Below, piece by piece: positions 1 through 8,618 of a DNA stretch of 64,000 nucleotides. Under the pieces are notes generated by a model that ran no database searches, was not told the DNA's origin, and saw only the letters and a list, made by a program, of their open reading frames with translations. Source of the DNA: Lentzea sp. NEAU-D7 (GTDB lineage Bacteria; Actinomycetota; Actinomycetes; Mycobacteriales; Pseudonocardiaceae); contig NZ_JAPJDL010000007.1 in the NCBI RefSeq assembly GCF_026242055.1, positions 253,693 to 317,692 on the forward strand, read 5' to 3'. The number at the start of each line of letters is the position of its first letter. Position 1 is the first letter of the stretch. The position numbers and the translations under genes are program-made.

Positions 1-54
1 TACGTAGCGGTTGTGTTTGCTGCACGTGCTCGCCCACTAGTTGCTCATTTTCCG

Positions 55-87
55 AGTGGTCGCCATTTCGTTGAAATGGCGACCACT
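55..87 (-). terminator. Hairpin terminator of the small minus-strand gene
   Basis: A perfect 15-bp stem (55-69 with 73-87) closes on a 3-nt loop. It begins 6 nt after the stop codon of the minus-strand gene at 94-306, where a terminator is expected. On the minus strand it is followed by a short mixed tract rather than a clear run of T, so an intrinsic terminator is likely but not certain. It could also serve an unseen plus-strand gene left of the window. Confidence 0.5.
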
Positions 88-93
88 TGCGTT

Positions 94-306
94 TCAACTG
101 GTGGGGCGAAATTCCGGTACGCGATCTCCGTCACAAGCCCTACCTGCGCCGTTAACCCATTCGAACCATTGGGCGTTGAGGCGGATTTGATACTCGCTGT
201 GATCCCGCTTGCCCTCAGGAATCAATTCCGCAGCTCCAGCGCTCTGGTCACCTGAACGGCGGTAGTACCAGCAAGTAGCCTGACTTTCAGAAAAATCCCG
301 TCGCAT
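94..306 (-). CDS. Small hypothetical protein with low GC3
   Basis: This frame encodes about 70 aa, rich in Trp, Tyr and Phe (for example CWYYRRSGD, then AELIPEGKRDHSEYQIR and WFEWVNG). That composition looks like a real folded protein and not like an antisense shadow. Third codon positions are only about half G or C, far below the genes to the right, which suggests recent transfer or phage ancestry. The ATG at 306 has no obvious ribosome binding site, and a GTG at 363 is an alternative. A strong hairpin follows the stop directly. I do not recognise the family, and function is unknown. Confidence 0.4.
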   Translation of the reverse strand: MRRDFSESQATCWYYRRSGDQSAGAAELIPEGKRDHSEYQIRLNAQWFEWVNGAGRACDGDRVPEFRPTS

Positions 307-367
307 TAACAGGAAGTCGTGCCCCGTGCATCGGCTTGTTTTCGCATGCACTGAAGGAGACACAGGA

Positions 368-1495
368 GTGGCACCCGAGTTCGAGCCGGCTCGACTCGAC
401 GACGTCGACGACCTGCTGAGGCTCTACCGGCGGGCGCACGGCGCGAACTACCCGATCGCGATGGGCACCGACCCCGACGTCATGGCCGCCGAGATCGAGG
501 CCGCGCACACCACGTGGCTGGTGTGGCGCAGGGACGGCCGGGTCGTCGCCTCGATCACCGGGCACGTCGAGAGCGCGGACCGCCTCGGCAAGATCGCCGG
601 GCTGGTCGTGGACCCGGACGCGCAGGGCGGCGGCGTCGCGCACCACGCCGTCGGGCAGATCACCGGCCGGATGCTCGCGAGCGGCCAGGTCGACTCGGTC
701 TACGGCACCGCGCGGACGATCCACCTCGCGCCGCAGCGGGTGTGCCTGCGCAACGGGTTCCACCCGCTCGGGCTCGTGCCGAACCTGTTCAAGCACGCCA
801 AGCGCGAGACGATGACGTTGCTGGCCAAGCACCGCGACGGCGTTCTCGCGCAACGAGCCGAGGTGCACAAGGTGCCCGCGAGCCTCGAGAAGCTCGTCAC
901 GGCGACGCACGCGCAGATCGGCCTGCCCACGCTGCCGGAGTTCGTCGAGGACACCACCTTCACCGCCGCCGAGGTGTCGCGGCTGGAGGTCGTCGAGGCG
1001 CCGCAGTTCGTGCAGCGGCACTTCGAGCACACGATCAACGACCCCGCGCGGCGGTTCTACCCGTTGCACAGGCCGAACGTGCTGCTGGCCGACGAGCGCG
1101 GCGAGTACCAGATCTACGGCCACCTCAACCGGCACGACGGCTACTGCACGATCTTCGGCGCCACGCCGAGTCCCCAGGCGCTGCTCCCGCACCTCGGCGG
1201 CGTGATCGACACGCTGGCGGGGCTGGGCGCGCCGCACGTCGAGACGCTGGTGCCGCTGCACGAGTTCGACGAGCTGAGTGCGTTGCTGGCCTTCGGTTTC
1301 CTGCCCGTGGCGCTGTACCCGGCGATGCGCGGGGACGGCGAGGTCTACCACGACTACGTGGTCATGGTGCACACGCCGCAGCCGCCGGACTTCCGCGGGC
1401 TCGCGATCGACGAGGCGTTCCGGCCCTTCACCGAGCAGTACATCGAACTGTGGACGCAGAAGTTCCTCAACACCAACGGAGTCTTTCGAGCATGA
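368..1495 (+). CDS. GNAT-family N-acetyltransferase-like protein
   Basis: The protein is 375 aa with a GNAT acetyl-CoA-binding fold. The segment KIAGLVVDPDAQGGGVAHH is the beta4-alpha3 part of the fold, with a modified Q/RxxGxG/A loop. A second half of about 200 aa resembles another, degenerate GNAT-like domain. GTG at 368 is preceded by GAAGGAG-type sequence. Its stop overlaps the next start (ATGA at 1492-1495), so it is translationally coupled to the LuxE-like gene. Context suggests it acylates an amine or hydroxyl within the same pathway, or regulates the reductase by lysine acetylation. The acceptor cannot be read from sequence. Confidence 0.8.
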   Translation: MAPEFEPARLDDVDDLLRLYRRAHGANYPIAMGTDPDVMAAEIEAAHTTWLVWRRDGRVVASITGHVESADRLGKIAGLVVDPDAQGGGVAHHAVGQITGRMLASGQVDSVYGTARTIHLAPQRVCLRNGFHPLGLVPNLFKHAKRETMTLLAKHRDGVLAQRAEVHKVPASLEKLVTATHAQIGLPTLPEFVEDTTFTAAEVSRLEVVEAPQFVQRHFEHTINDPARRFYPLHRPNVLLADERGEYQIYGHLNRHDGYCTIFGATPSPQALLPHLGGVIDTLAGLGAPHVETLVPLHEFDELSALLAFGFLPVALYPAMRGDGEVYHDYVVMVHTPQPPDFRGLAIDEAFRPFTEQYIELWTQKFLNTNGVFRA

Positions 1496-2628
1496 ACCCG
1501 CACCTAGGCCCGGCAACGGTGCCGGACCCGTCGCTGCGCGCCGTCCAGGCGCTGTGCGACATCGCGGCACCGTACGACCACAGCGACACGGACCTGTTCC
1601 TGGAAGCGATGAACGAGTCGAACCGCTGGCACGCCCAGCGCAACGAGTTCTTCCGCAGCCTGTGGAACGGCAGACCGCTCGAGGACGTGACGGACCAGCC
1701 GTTCGTGCACGCCGACTTCTTCAAGATGCACGAGGTCCTGTCGGTGCCGCGTGCCGACGTCGTCGTGCACGCCACCTCGTCCGGCACGACCGGGCAGAAG
1801 TCGCAGATGTTCTGGGACGCCTGGACCCTGCGGGCGGGCCGGCGGATGGTCGCGCGGATCTACGACCACAACGGGTTCATCTCGTCCGAACCGGTGCACT
1901 ACCTGATCAACCTGAACCAGCCGGCACCCGGCGTGAAGCTCGGCAGCTCGTTCACCGGCCAGTTCATGACCGACTTCGCGCCCGTGGAGTCCGTCCACCA
2001 CGGCCTCGCGCACACGGGCACCGGGCACGAGTTCGACGCGTTCGGCAGCATCCGCGCGCTGCAGCGGTTCGCGGACAGCGGCCGGCCGGTGCGGATCTTC
2101 GGGTTCCCGGCGTTCCTCAGCTTCACCCTCGACCGCATGCGCGCGATGGGCGTGGCACCGCTGCGGCTCGGCGAACGCTCGATGGTGTGGTTCGGCGGCG
2201 GCTGGAAGGGCAACGCGGACAAGCAGATCTCCAAGTCCGAGCTGCGCGCGAAGGTCACCGAGATGCTCGGCATCCCGGACGTGCGGATCCGCGACAGCTA
2301 CGGCTCGGTCGAGCACTCGGTGCCGTACGTCGAATGCGCACACCACAACCTGCACGTGCCGACGTGGTCACGTGCGATCGTCCGGGACGTCCGGACGCTG
2401 GAACCGTTGCCGTACGGCGAGTCCGGCTACATCCAGTTCGTGTCCCCGTACATCACCTCGGCGCCCGCGCAGAGCGTGCTGATGGGCGACCTGGCCGCAC
2501 TGCACGCACCTGAGGAGTGCGGTTGCGGCAACGAGACCCCGTGGTTCGAGATCCTCGGCCGCGCCGGTGTCTCCCGCAACCGTTCCTGCGCCATCGCGGC
2601 AGCAGAGCTCCTGAAAGGCAAGGCATGA
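1492..2628 (+). CDS. LuxE-like acyl-protein synthetase
   Basis: The protein is 378 aa, the usual length of LuxE. LuxE activates a fatty acid as acyl-AMP and carries the acyl group on a cysteine before passing it to the LuxC reductase. The ATP-binding loop TSSGTTGQKS is present near residue 98, and YGSVEHS is the later adenylation motif. A cysteine lies about 12 residues from the C-terminus (RSCAIAAAELL), matching the place of the acyl-carrying Cys364 of LuxE. A CxCG cluster precedes it. The gene overlaps both neighbours by 4 nt. It is assigned to the LuxE/PaaK family with high confidence; chain length of the acid is unknown. Confidence 0.85.
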   Translation: MNPHLGPATVPDPSLRAVQALCDIAAPYDHSDTDLFLEAMNESNRWHAQRNEFFRSLWNGRPLEDVTDQPFVHADFFKMHEVLSVPRADVVVHATSSGTTGQKSQMFWDAWTLRAGRRMVARIYDHNGFISSEPVHYLINLNQPAPGVKLGSSFTGQFMTDFAPVESVHHGLAHTGTGHEFDAFGSIRALQRFADSGRPVRIFGFPAFLSFTLDRMRAMGVAPLRLGERSMVWFGGGWKGNADKQISKSELRAKVTEMLGIPDVRIRDSYGSVEHSVPYVECAHHNLHVPTWSRAIVRDVRTLEPLPYGESGYIQFVSPYITSAPAQSVLMGDLAALHAPEECGCGNETPWFEILGRAGVSRNRSCAIAAAELLKGKA

Positions 2629-5096
2629 GGCACTTCTGGCAGGGTGAATGGGTCGGCGACGAAGCCGTGGCGTCGCGGCTCGACACGCTGGACGACCGCA
2701 CCCAGCAGGTCATCACCGGACCGCGCCTGAACCCGCTCGTCGTGCTCGCCGCCGCCGAGGAGCTGGACCTGGACCAGCACCGCGCGTCGCTGGTCGCGTG
2801 GGGCCTCGACGAGGTGGAGGTCGACGGGACGCTGGACGCGCTGCGGCAGGCGTTGAGCCGTGCCGCGCTGGAGACCAAGCTGAAGCGCGAGCTCGGCGGC
2901 CTCGACCCGGCGCGAATGGTCCGCTTCGACTTCCGCACGCCCACCTACGAGGCCTGGGTGCCGCTCGGCCTGCTCGCCCACGTGACGGCGGGCAACGCAC
3001 CCGCCGCCGGCGTCCTGAGCGCCGTCGAGGGCCTGCTCTCGGGCAACCTCAACGTCGTCAAGGTCGCCTCGGACGACTCGGGGTTCACCGCCGAGGTGCT
3101 CGCCGCGCTGGCGTCGCACGACCAGACCGGGCAGATCGCCGCCCGTCTCGTCGTGCTGCACTTCTCCTCGTCGCGCACCGACTGGATGTCGCGCGTGCTC
3201 GGCGCCGCCGACGCCGTCGCGGTGTGGGGCGGCGAGGAGGCGATCGCCGGGGTCACCGAGCTGGTCAAGCCCGGCGCGCGGGTGGTCGACTGGGGACCGA
3301 AGCTGTCGTTCGCCTACCTGACCCGCGACTCGTGGTCCGATGTGGACACGCTGCGCGCACTGGCCGAGGACGTGTGCCGGCTGGAGCAGCAGGCCTGTTC
3401 CAGCCCGCAGGTGATCTACCTCGACACCGAGGACTCGTCACAGGTGTTCGCGTTCGCCGAGCGCTTCGCGTCCGTGCTGGAGCGGACGGGGCCGCCCACC
3501 CGCGAACCCTCGCAGGCCGAGTGGGCGGAGATCACGACCACCGTGCTCGTCACCCGGCTGGAAGAGCACCTCGGGTTCACGAAGGTGCACACCGGCGAGA
3601 ACTGGCGCGTGCTGGCGGACGTGCGGTTCGCCCCGCGCACCTCACCGCTGTTCCGCACGGTGTGGGTGAAGCCGTTGCCGCGCAAGCAGATCACCTCCGT
3701 GCTGCGGCCGATGCGCCGCTACCTGCAGACCGTCGGCCTCGCGGCGAACCGGCCCGACACGGCCGCGCTCGCGCGCTCGTTCGTCTCGGTCGGCATGCAG
3801 CGGATCACCACGCCGGGCTCGATGCTCGGCGGGTACAGCGGTGAGCCGCACGACGGCGTCTACGCGTTGCAGCGCTACAGCAACCGGGTGTCCGTGCGGC
3901 TCGACGACAGGTTCGCCGCGGACGCCTCGCTGGACGACCTGGCCGAGTCGCGGCAGCTTCCGGTTCCCCCGGTTCCGGTGACCCCGAAGTCGGATTTCGA
4001 GACGCTGCAGGACCGTCCGGCGGACGTGTACTTCCGCAGCGGCGGCAGCTCCGGCGCGCCCAAGCTGTCCGCGTACACCTGGGCAGACTGGGACGAGCAG
4101 ATGTGGGTCGGCGCCGAGGCGCTGCTCGCCACCGGGCTCGACCCGCGCCAGGACCGCGTGATGAACCTGTTCTTCAACGGGCACATGTACGCGAGCTTCG
4201 TCAGCTTCTTCTCCGCGCTGGAGCGGATGAACGCCGTGCAGTTCCCGATGGGCGGCGAGTGGGGGCACCTCGAGGCGATCGCACAGGCCATTGTGGACAA
4301 CCGTGTCGACACGCTGCTGACCGCGCCGTCGTTCGTGCAGAGGCTCTTCGCCGAGCACGGCCCGATGCTGAAGGAGTACGGCGGCATTCGCAAGATCTTC
4401 TACGCGGGCGAGCACTTCGGCGCCCAGGCCGTCGCGCGGCTGCGGGACGAGTTCGGCGTCGAGACCGTCCGCTCGGCCGCCTACGCGACGGTCGACGCGG
4501 GCCCCGTCGGCTACCAGTGCCAGGCGTCGTCCGGCAAGGTGCACCACCTGTTCACCGGCCTGCACACGCTGGAGGTCCTCGACCCCGAGACCGACCGGCC
4601 GGTGCCGCCGGGTGAGCCCGGCAGGCTGGTCTTCACCACGCACACGCGGCGTGGCCAGCGACTGGAGCGCTACGAGATCGGCGACCTGGGCCGCTGGGTC
4701 CCCGGCGACTGCCCGTGCGGCCGCCGGACGCCCCGGTTCGAGCTGCTGGGACGCACCGGGGACGTGTTCCGGGCAGCCGCGCAGACGTTGAACTACCGGC
4801 GGTTCCTCACGATCCTGGAGGACGAGCACAGCTACTCCGGCGCGTTGCAGGTCGAGCTGAACGAGGACGCCGGTGGCGAAGAGCTGGTCGTGAGGCTCGA
4901 AAGCGGACGCGCACCGGAGCCCTCGGTCACCCACCGCACGCTGCTGTCGCGGTACCCGGAGGTCGCGGAGGCCGTCGAGCAGGACGGGCTGCTGACCGTG
5001 CGCGTCGAGAACGCCGTCCTCGCGGGCTTCCAGCGGACCAAGAGCAGCGGCAAGCTGATCGCGGTCGTCGACCGGCGCAGCAGCAGGAGCGTGTGA
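2625..5096 (+). CDS. LuxC-like acyl-CoA reductase fused to a PaaK/LuxE-like adenylating domain
   Basis: The protein is 823 aa with two parts. Residues about 1-450 are a LuxC-type NADPH-dependent acyl reductase: the coenzyme-binding stretch has HVTAGNAPAAGV and LSGNLNVVKVAS, and the catalytic thiol is Cys258 in EQQACSSPQ, which would hold the thioester that is reduced to an aldehyde. Residues about 460-823 are a PaaK/LuxE-type adenylating domain with the loop FRSGGSSGAPK and a CPCGRRTPRFELLGR tail typical of phenylacetate-CoA ligases. In known lux systems LuxC and LuxE are separate, so the fusion is unusual. It would hand the activated acyl group directly to the reductase. The start overlaps the upstream stop by 4 nt. 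Confidence 0.85.
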   Translation: MRHFWQGEWVGDEAVASRLDTLDDRTQQVITGPRLNPLVVLAAAEELDLDQHRASLVAWGLDEVEVDGTLDALRQALSRAALETKLKRELGGLDPARMVRFDFRTPTYEAWVPLGLLAHVTAGNAPAAGVLSAVEGLLSGNLNVVKVASDDSGFTAEVLAALASHDQTGQIAARLVVLHFSSSRTDWMSRVLGAADAVAVWGGEEAIAGVTELVKPGARVVDWGPKLSFAYLTRDSWSDVDTLRALAEDVCRLEQQACSSPQVIYLDTEDSSQVFAFAERFASVLERTGPPTREPSQAEWAEITTTVLVTRLEEHLGFTKVHTGENWRVLADVRFAPRTSPLFRTVWVKPLPRKQITSVLRPMRRYLQTVGLAANRPDTAALARSFVSVGMQRITTPGSMLGGYSGEPHDGVYALQRYSNRVSVRLDDRFAADASLDDLAESRQLPVPPVPVTPKSDFETLQDRPADVYFRSGGSSGAPKLSAYTWADWDEQMWVGAEALLATGLDPRQDRVMNLFFNGHMYASFVSFFSALERMNAVQFPMGGEWGHLEAIAQAIVDNRVDTLLTAPSFVQRLFAEHGPMLKEYGGIRKIFYAGEHFGAQAVARLRDEFGVETVRSAAYATVDAGPVGYQCQASSGKVHHLFTGLHTLEVLDPETDRPVPPGEPGRLVFTTHTRRGQRLERYEIGDLGRWVPGDCPCGRRTPRFELLGRTGDVFRAAAQTLNYRRFLTILEDEHSYSGALQVELNEDAGGEELVVRLESGRAPEPSVTHRTLLSRYPEVAEAVEQDGLLTVRVENAVLAGFQRTKSSGKLIAVVDRRSSRSV

Positions 5097-5099
5097 ACG

Positions 5100-6320
5100 A
5101 TGTCCGTGCTCGACCTCGTCTGCTACGCCCGCACGCACTCCCCGTTCTACCGGGACCTCTACGACGGCTACGACTCCTCCAGTTCGTTGTCCGAGCTGCC
5201 GATCGTCGACCAGGCCGCGTTCTGGGCCGCGAACACCGTCCGCGACAACCAGGTGCTGACCCGCGCGCACACCGACGGCCTGATCTTCAAGACCGGCGGC
5301 ACCACCAAGGCCCCGCGCGTCTCCTTCTACACCAACGACGAGTGGGACGCGATGTGCCGCACGTACGCGGAAACGCTGCCCGCGGCCGGACTGCGGCACG
5401 GTGACCGCGTCGCGAACCTCTTCGCCGCCGGCGAGCTCTACTCCAGCTTCATCTTCGCGCTGAACGCGTTGCAGCACTCGCCGATCGACCTGGTGCAGCT
5501 GCCGGTCACCGGCAGCGCGCCGGTCGAGTTCGCGCTGAGCACGATGCAGGACTTCGACGCCACCGTCGTAGCGGGCTTCCCGACGACGCTGAGCCGGCTG
5601 GCCGCGCACGTGCGTTCCGAGGCCGGCTCGTTGCCTTCGGTGCGGCTGGTCCTGTTCAGCGGCGAGGCCCTGTACGACGATCAGCGCGCACTCCTGCTCC
5701 AGGCGTTCCCGGGCGCCGAGTTCCGTTCGTTCGTCTACGGCAGCGTGGACGGCGGGATCATCGGCACGGCGGTGCTCGGCTCGGACGACCCGCGGGTGTT
5801 CCGCTCCTTTGTGGACAGCTCGGTGTTGGAAATCGTCGACGCCGGCACTGGCAAGCCGATCACCACACCCGGACGGCCGGGCCGGCTGCTGCAGACCGAC
5901 CTGACCCGGCGGCTGCAGCCGATGATCCGGTACCCGGTCGGCGACCTGGCCGAGTGGGTCGACGTGGAGGACGGGATCTTCCGCCTGCTCGGCCGCGCCG
6001 ACGAGGGCGCGCGGGTCGGCCCCGTGACGCTGCACCTCGACCACCTGCGGGCAGCCGTCGACCGCGCCGGCATCAAGCACAACGGCGTGCAGGTCGTGAT
6101 CCGCAGAATCGACGCGCGGGACCAGCTGGTGCTGCGGATCGCCGGTCCGGCGCAGGACGTCGCCGCCGTGCGGGCCGAGGTGAACGTGATCAGCCCGCGG
6201 TTCGAACTGCAGGTCGGACGCGGAGTCGTGGCGCCGCTCGCGGTGGAGTGGGTGCCCGCGCTGGAGGTGAGTCCCCGCACAGGCAAGACCGTGCGGCTCC
6301 TCGACGAGCGCCCCCTGTAG
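5100..6320 (+). CDS. PaaK-like adenylate-forming enzyme
   Basis: The 406-aa protein belongs to the phenylacetate-CoA ligase/LuxE superfamily. It has the ATP loop FKTGGTTKAPRVSF near residue 63, YGSVDGG in the middle and IRYPVGDLAEW followed by a short C-terminal domain with an ELVLR-like acyl-adenylate fold. It starts 3 nt after the reductase stop, so all four genes from 368 form one operon. This is the third adenylating module of the operon. It may activate a different acid or form the CoA thioester used by the acetyltransferase. Confidence 0.8.
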   Translation: MSVLDLVCYARTHSPFYRDLYDGYDSSSSLSELPIVDQAAFWAANTVRDNQVLTRAHTDGLIFKTGGTTKAPRVSFYTNDEWDAMCRTYAETLPAAGLRHGDRVANLFAAGELYSSFIFALNALQHSPIDLVQLPVTGSAPVEFALSTMQDFDATVVAGFPTTLSRLAAHVRSEAGSLPSVRLVLFSGEALYDDQRALLLQAFPGAEFRSFVYGSVDGGIIGTAVLGSDDPRVFRSFVDSSVLEIVDAGTGKPITTPGRPGRLLQTDLTRRLQPMIRYPVGDLAEWVDVEDGIFRLLGRADEGARVGPVTLHLDHLRAAVDRAGIKHNGVQVVIRRIDARDQLVLRIAGPAQDVAAVRAEVNVISPRFELQVGRGVVAPLAVEWVPALEVSPRTGKTVRLLDERPL

Positions 6321-6327
6321 TTAGTGT

Positions 6328-7077
6328 GTGCCGGTGCGAAAGATCCTGGTCATCGGTATCGGCGCGGGCAACCCCGACCACCTGACGGTGCAGGCCGTCA
6401 AGGCGTTGCAGACGGTCGACGTGTACTTCGTGCTGGACAAGGGTTCCGTGAAGCAGGAGCTCGTCGACCTGCGCGCGTCGATCCTGGCGGAGCACGTGAC
6501 GCGCCCGTACCGCTGGGTCGAGGGCCGGGACCCGGAGCGCGACCGCAACCCCGCCGACTACAAGGCGACGATCGACGCCTGGCGCCGCGACCGCGCGGAC
6601 GTCGTCCTGGGGCTGCTGTCGGAACTGGGCGAGGACGAGGTCGGGGCGTTCCTGGTCTGGGGCGACCCGTCCCTGTACGACTCGACGCTCGCGATCCTCG
6701 ACGACCTGCTCGCGCGCGGCGAGTCGTTCGAGGTGGAGGTCATCCCCGGCGTGACGTCGGTGGCCGCCCTGACGGCGGGCCACCGGGTGTCGCTGAACCA
6801 GGTCGGCAAGCCGGTGCAGATCACGACCGGCCGCAGGCTGGCCGGCGGCTGGCCGTCCGATGTGGACGACGTGGCCGTGATGCTGGACGCGTCGTACTCG
6901 TTCGAGGGCGTCGACCCGGACACGTGGATCTACTGGGGCGCCTACCTCGGGATGCCGGACGAGATCCTGGTGTCGGGCCGCGTCGGGGACGTGGCGGCGC
7001 GGATCCGCGAGGTGCGTGACGAGGCCCGTGCGCGCAAGGGCTGGATCATGGACACCTACCTGCTGCGCCGCCCCTGA
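6328..7077 (+). CDS. cobF: Precorrin-6A synthase (deacetylating)
   Basis: The protein is 249 aa and matches CobF, the SAM-dependent methyltransferase that methylates C1 of precorrin-5 and releases acetate in aerobic cobalamin synthesis. The N-terminal IGIGAGNPDHLTVQAVKAL is the typical SAM-binding start, VWGDPSLYDS is the GDP-type motif of tetrapyrrole methylases, and the C-terminus WIMDTYLLRRP is characteristic. GTG at 6328 lies 7 nt after the upstream stop. No other cob gene is present in the window, so it is separated from the rest of the pathway. It may be read through from the lux-like operon. Confidence 0.9.
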   Translation: MPVRKILVIGIGAGNPDHLTVQAVKALQTVDVYFVLDKGSVKQELVDLRASILAEHVTRPYRWVEGRDPERDRNPADYKATIDAWRRDRADVVLGLLSELGEDEVGAFLVWGDPSLYDSTLAILDDLLARGESFEVEVIPGVTSVAALTAGHRVSLNQVGKPVQITTGRRLAGGWPSDVDDVAVMLDASYSFEGVDPDTWIYWGAYLGMPDEILVSGRVGDVAARIREVRDEARARKGWIMDTYLLRRP

Positions 7078-7083
7078 TCGGGG

Positions 7084-7620
7084 CTACTCCGCGATCAGGC
7101 GGCTGACCGACCGTTCGACGAGCGCACGGGTCGCGTTCGGGGTGGTGAACGCGAGGATCGACATGTGCACGACCATGTCGAGGAGGTCGTTGGCGTTGAA
7201 CTCGGCCGAGATCTTGCCCTCCATCTGCGCCCGCCCGATGGCCTCGACCTTGTGCCGGTACGCCTCGGCCTCGGCCGCGGGAACGGCCTCGAAGCCGTTC
7301 TCGAGCCGGTGGTACGCCGCGAGCCTGAGCAGCTGCGGCTGGTCGCGGTAGGAGTCGAACAACCGGCCCGCGTAGCCGGGCAGGTCGTCCGGCGTGATCG
7401 GGACCTGCTGGATCATGCGGTCGATCTGGATCTTCAGCAGCTCGTCGAACAGCCCCTCCTTGCTGCCGAAGTAGGCGTAGATCATCGCCTTGTTGCACCC
7501 GGCCTTGGCCGCGATGCGATCGACCCGCGCACCGGCGATGCCGTACTGCGCGAACTCGTCCATCGCCGCGTCGAGGAGCTTGGCCTTGGTCGCTTCCTTG
7601 TCCCTCACCACACCCCGCAT
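7084..7620 (-). CDS. TetR-family repressor
   Basis: The protein is 178 aa when started at ATG 7620. The N-terminal helix-turn-helix reads GARVDRIAAKAGCNKAMIY followed by AYFGSKEGLFDELL, the standard TetR signature. The C-terminal ligand-binding part has a TetR_C-type helical pattern. A longer start at 7698 would run through the operators, so it is rejected. It is divergent from the SDR gene, and three copies of a 16-bp inverted repeat lie between them. By family rule it represses itself and the SDR until a small hydrophobic ligand binds. The ligand is unknown. Confidence 0.9.
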   Translation of the reverse strand: MRGVVRDKEATKAKLLDAAMDEFAQYGIAGARVDRIAAKAGCNKAMIYAYFGSKEGLFDELLKIQIDRMIQQVPITPDDLPGYAGRLFDSYRDQPQLLRLAAYHRLENGFEAVPAAEAEAYRHKVEAIGRAQMEGKISAEFNANDLLDMVVHMSILAFTTPNATRALVERSVSRLIAE

Positions 7621-7623
7621 CTT

Positions 7624-7712
7624 AACCAACTGGTTGGTTCTGACAACTAACCGGTTGGTTGACAAGGCTGCGCCGATCTGGTTGCCTGGAATTAGCAACC
7701 AAACAGTTGGTT
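7624..7712. promoter_or_regulatory. Three TetR operators between the TetR and SDR genes
   Basis: Three inverted repeats of form AACCAA-N4-TTGGTT occur: 7624-7639 (arms perfect), 7645-7660 (AACTAA left arm, one mismatch) and 7697-7712 (arms perfect). A weaker copy may start near 7722. TTGACA at 7659-7664 overlaps the end of the second operator and could be a -35 box for the SDR gene, although no convincing -10 lies at 17 nt. The position suits repression of both divergent promoters. Confidence 0.75.
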
Positions 7713-7744
7713 AACTCAGCCAACCGGTCAGTCAGGAGAGCGTC

Positions 7745-8560
7745 ATGAAGGTCGCACTGGTCACGGGTGCCTCGTCGGGGATCGGCGAGTCCACGGCGGT
7801 CGCGCTGCACGAAGCCGGCTACACGGTGTACGCGGCGGCGCGCCGGGTGCAGCGGATGGAGGGGCTCGCCGCGCGGGGCATCCGGGTGCTGGAGATGGAC
7901 GTGACGCGGGACGAGTCGATGGTCGACGGCGTCAAGAAGGTCATCGCGGAGACCGGGCGGATCGACGTGCTCGTCAACAACGCCGGGTACGGGTCGTACG
8001 GCGCCGTCGAGGACGTGCCGCTGGACGAGGCGCGGTACCAGTTCGAGGTGAACGTGTTCGGGCTGGCGCGGCTGGTCCAGCTGGTGTCGCCGCACATGCG
8101 CGAGGCCGGCCGCGGCCGGATCATCAACGTCTCGTCGATCGGCGGGCGGATCTACGAACCGCTCGGGGCCTGGTACCACTCGACGAAGTTCGCGGTCGAA
8201 GGGCTCAGCGACTCGCTGAGGCTCGAGCTGAAGCCGTTCGGGATCGACGTCGTCGTCATCCAGCCCGGCGGCATCAAGACCGAGTGGGGCGGGATCGCGG
8301 TCGAGAACCTGCAGAAGACCTCCGGTGGCGGCGCCTATGCGGGGCAGGTCAAGCAGTTGTCCGGGTTCTTCTCCCAGATGGATCGCGCGAGTGAGCCGAA
8401 GGTGATCGCGGACGTCATCGTGAAGGCGGCCCGGGCTCGGCGGCCCCGCACGCGCTACGCCGCCGGGTTCGGGGCGCGGCCGATCCTGTTCGCGCGCAGC
8501 GTGCTGTCCGACCGGGCGTTCGACGCCCTGTTCCTCGGGGCGATGCGCCGGTTCGCCTAA
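7745..8560 (+). CDS. Short-chain dehydrogenase/reductase
   Basis: The 271-aa protein is a classical SDR. It has the NAD(P)-binding TGASSGIG near residue 7, NNAG in the central strand, the catalytic Ser in INVSSIGG, and Tyr144/Lys148 in YHSTK. AARR after the second strand suggests NADP preference. QPGGIKTEW closes the cofactor site. It is close to actinobacterial oxidoreductases of the YusZ/YqjQ type acting on lipophilic ketones. A ribosome binding site (CAGGAGAG) precedes the ATG. It is divergent from the TetR gene and likely induced by its ligand, so detoxification or lipid metabolism is plausible. Confidence 0.9.
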   Translation: MKVALVTGASSGIGESTAVALHEAGYTVYAAARRVQRMEGLAARGIRVLEMDVTRDESMVDGVKKVIAETGRIDVLVNNAGYGSYGAVEDVPLDEARYQFEVNVFGLARLVQLVSPHMREAGRGRIINVSSIGGRIYEPLGAWYHSTKFAVEGLSDSLRLELKPFGIDVVVIQPGGIKTEWGGIAVENLQKTSGGGAYAGQVKQLSGFFSQMDRASEPKVIADVIVKAARARRPRTRYAAGFGARPILFARSVLSDRAFDALFLGAMRRFA

Positions 8561-8618
8561 CGCCTGTTGCAACCATCTGGCCAGGTACCTTCGGTTCAGA
8601 ACCACTGAGGGGAGTCGT

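Noticed and set aside
3642..6080. Long open frame on the minus strand across the LuxC/PaaK genes
   Set aside because: It is antisense to two genes with clear catalytic motifs; its product is Arg, Val and Gln-rich with no motif. High GC content opens such frames.
1..6320. Complete bioluminescence operon
   Set aside because: LuxC- and LuxE-like genes are present, but no luciferase alpha or beta subunit gene is seen in the window.
6321..7077. Cobalamin biosynthesis cluster or B12 riboswitch at cobF
   Set aside because: Only cobF is present; it follows the upstream gene by 7 bp, which leaves no room for a riboswitch.
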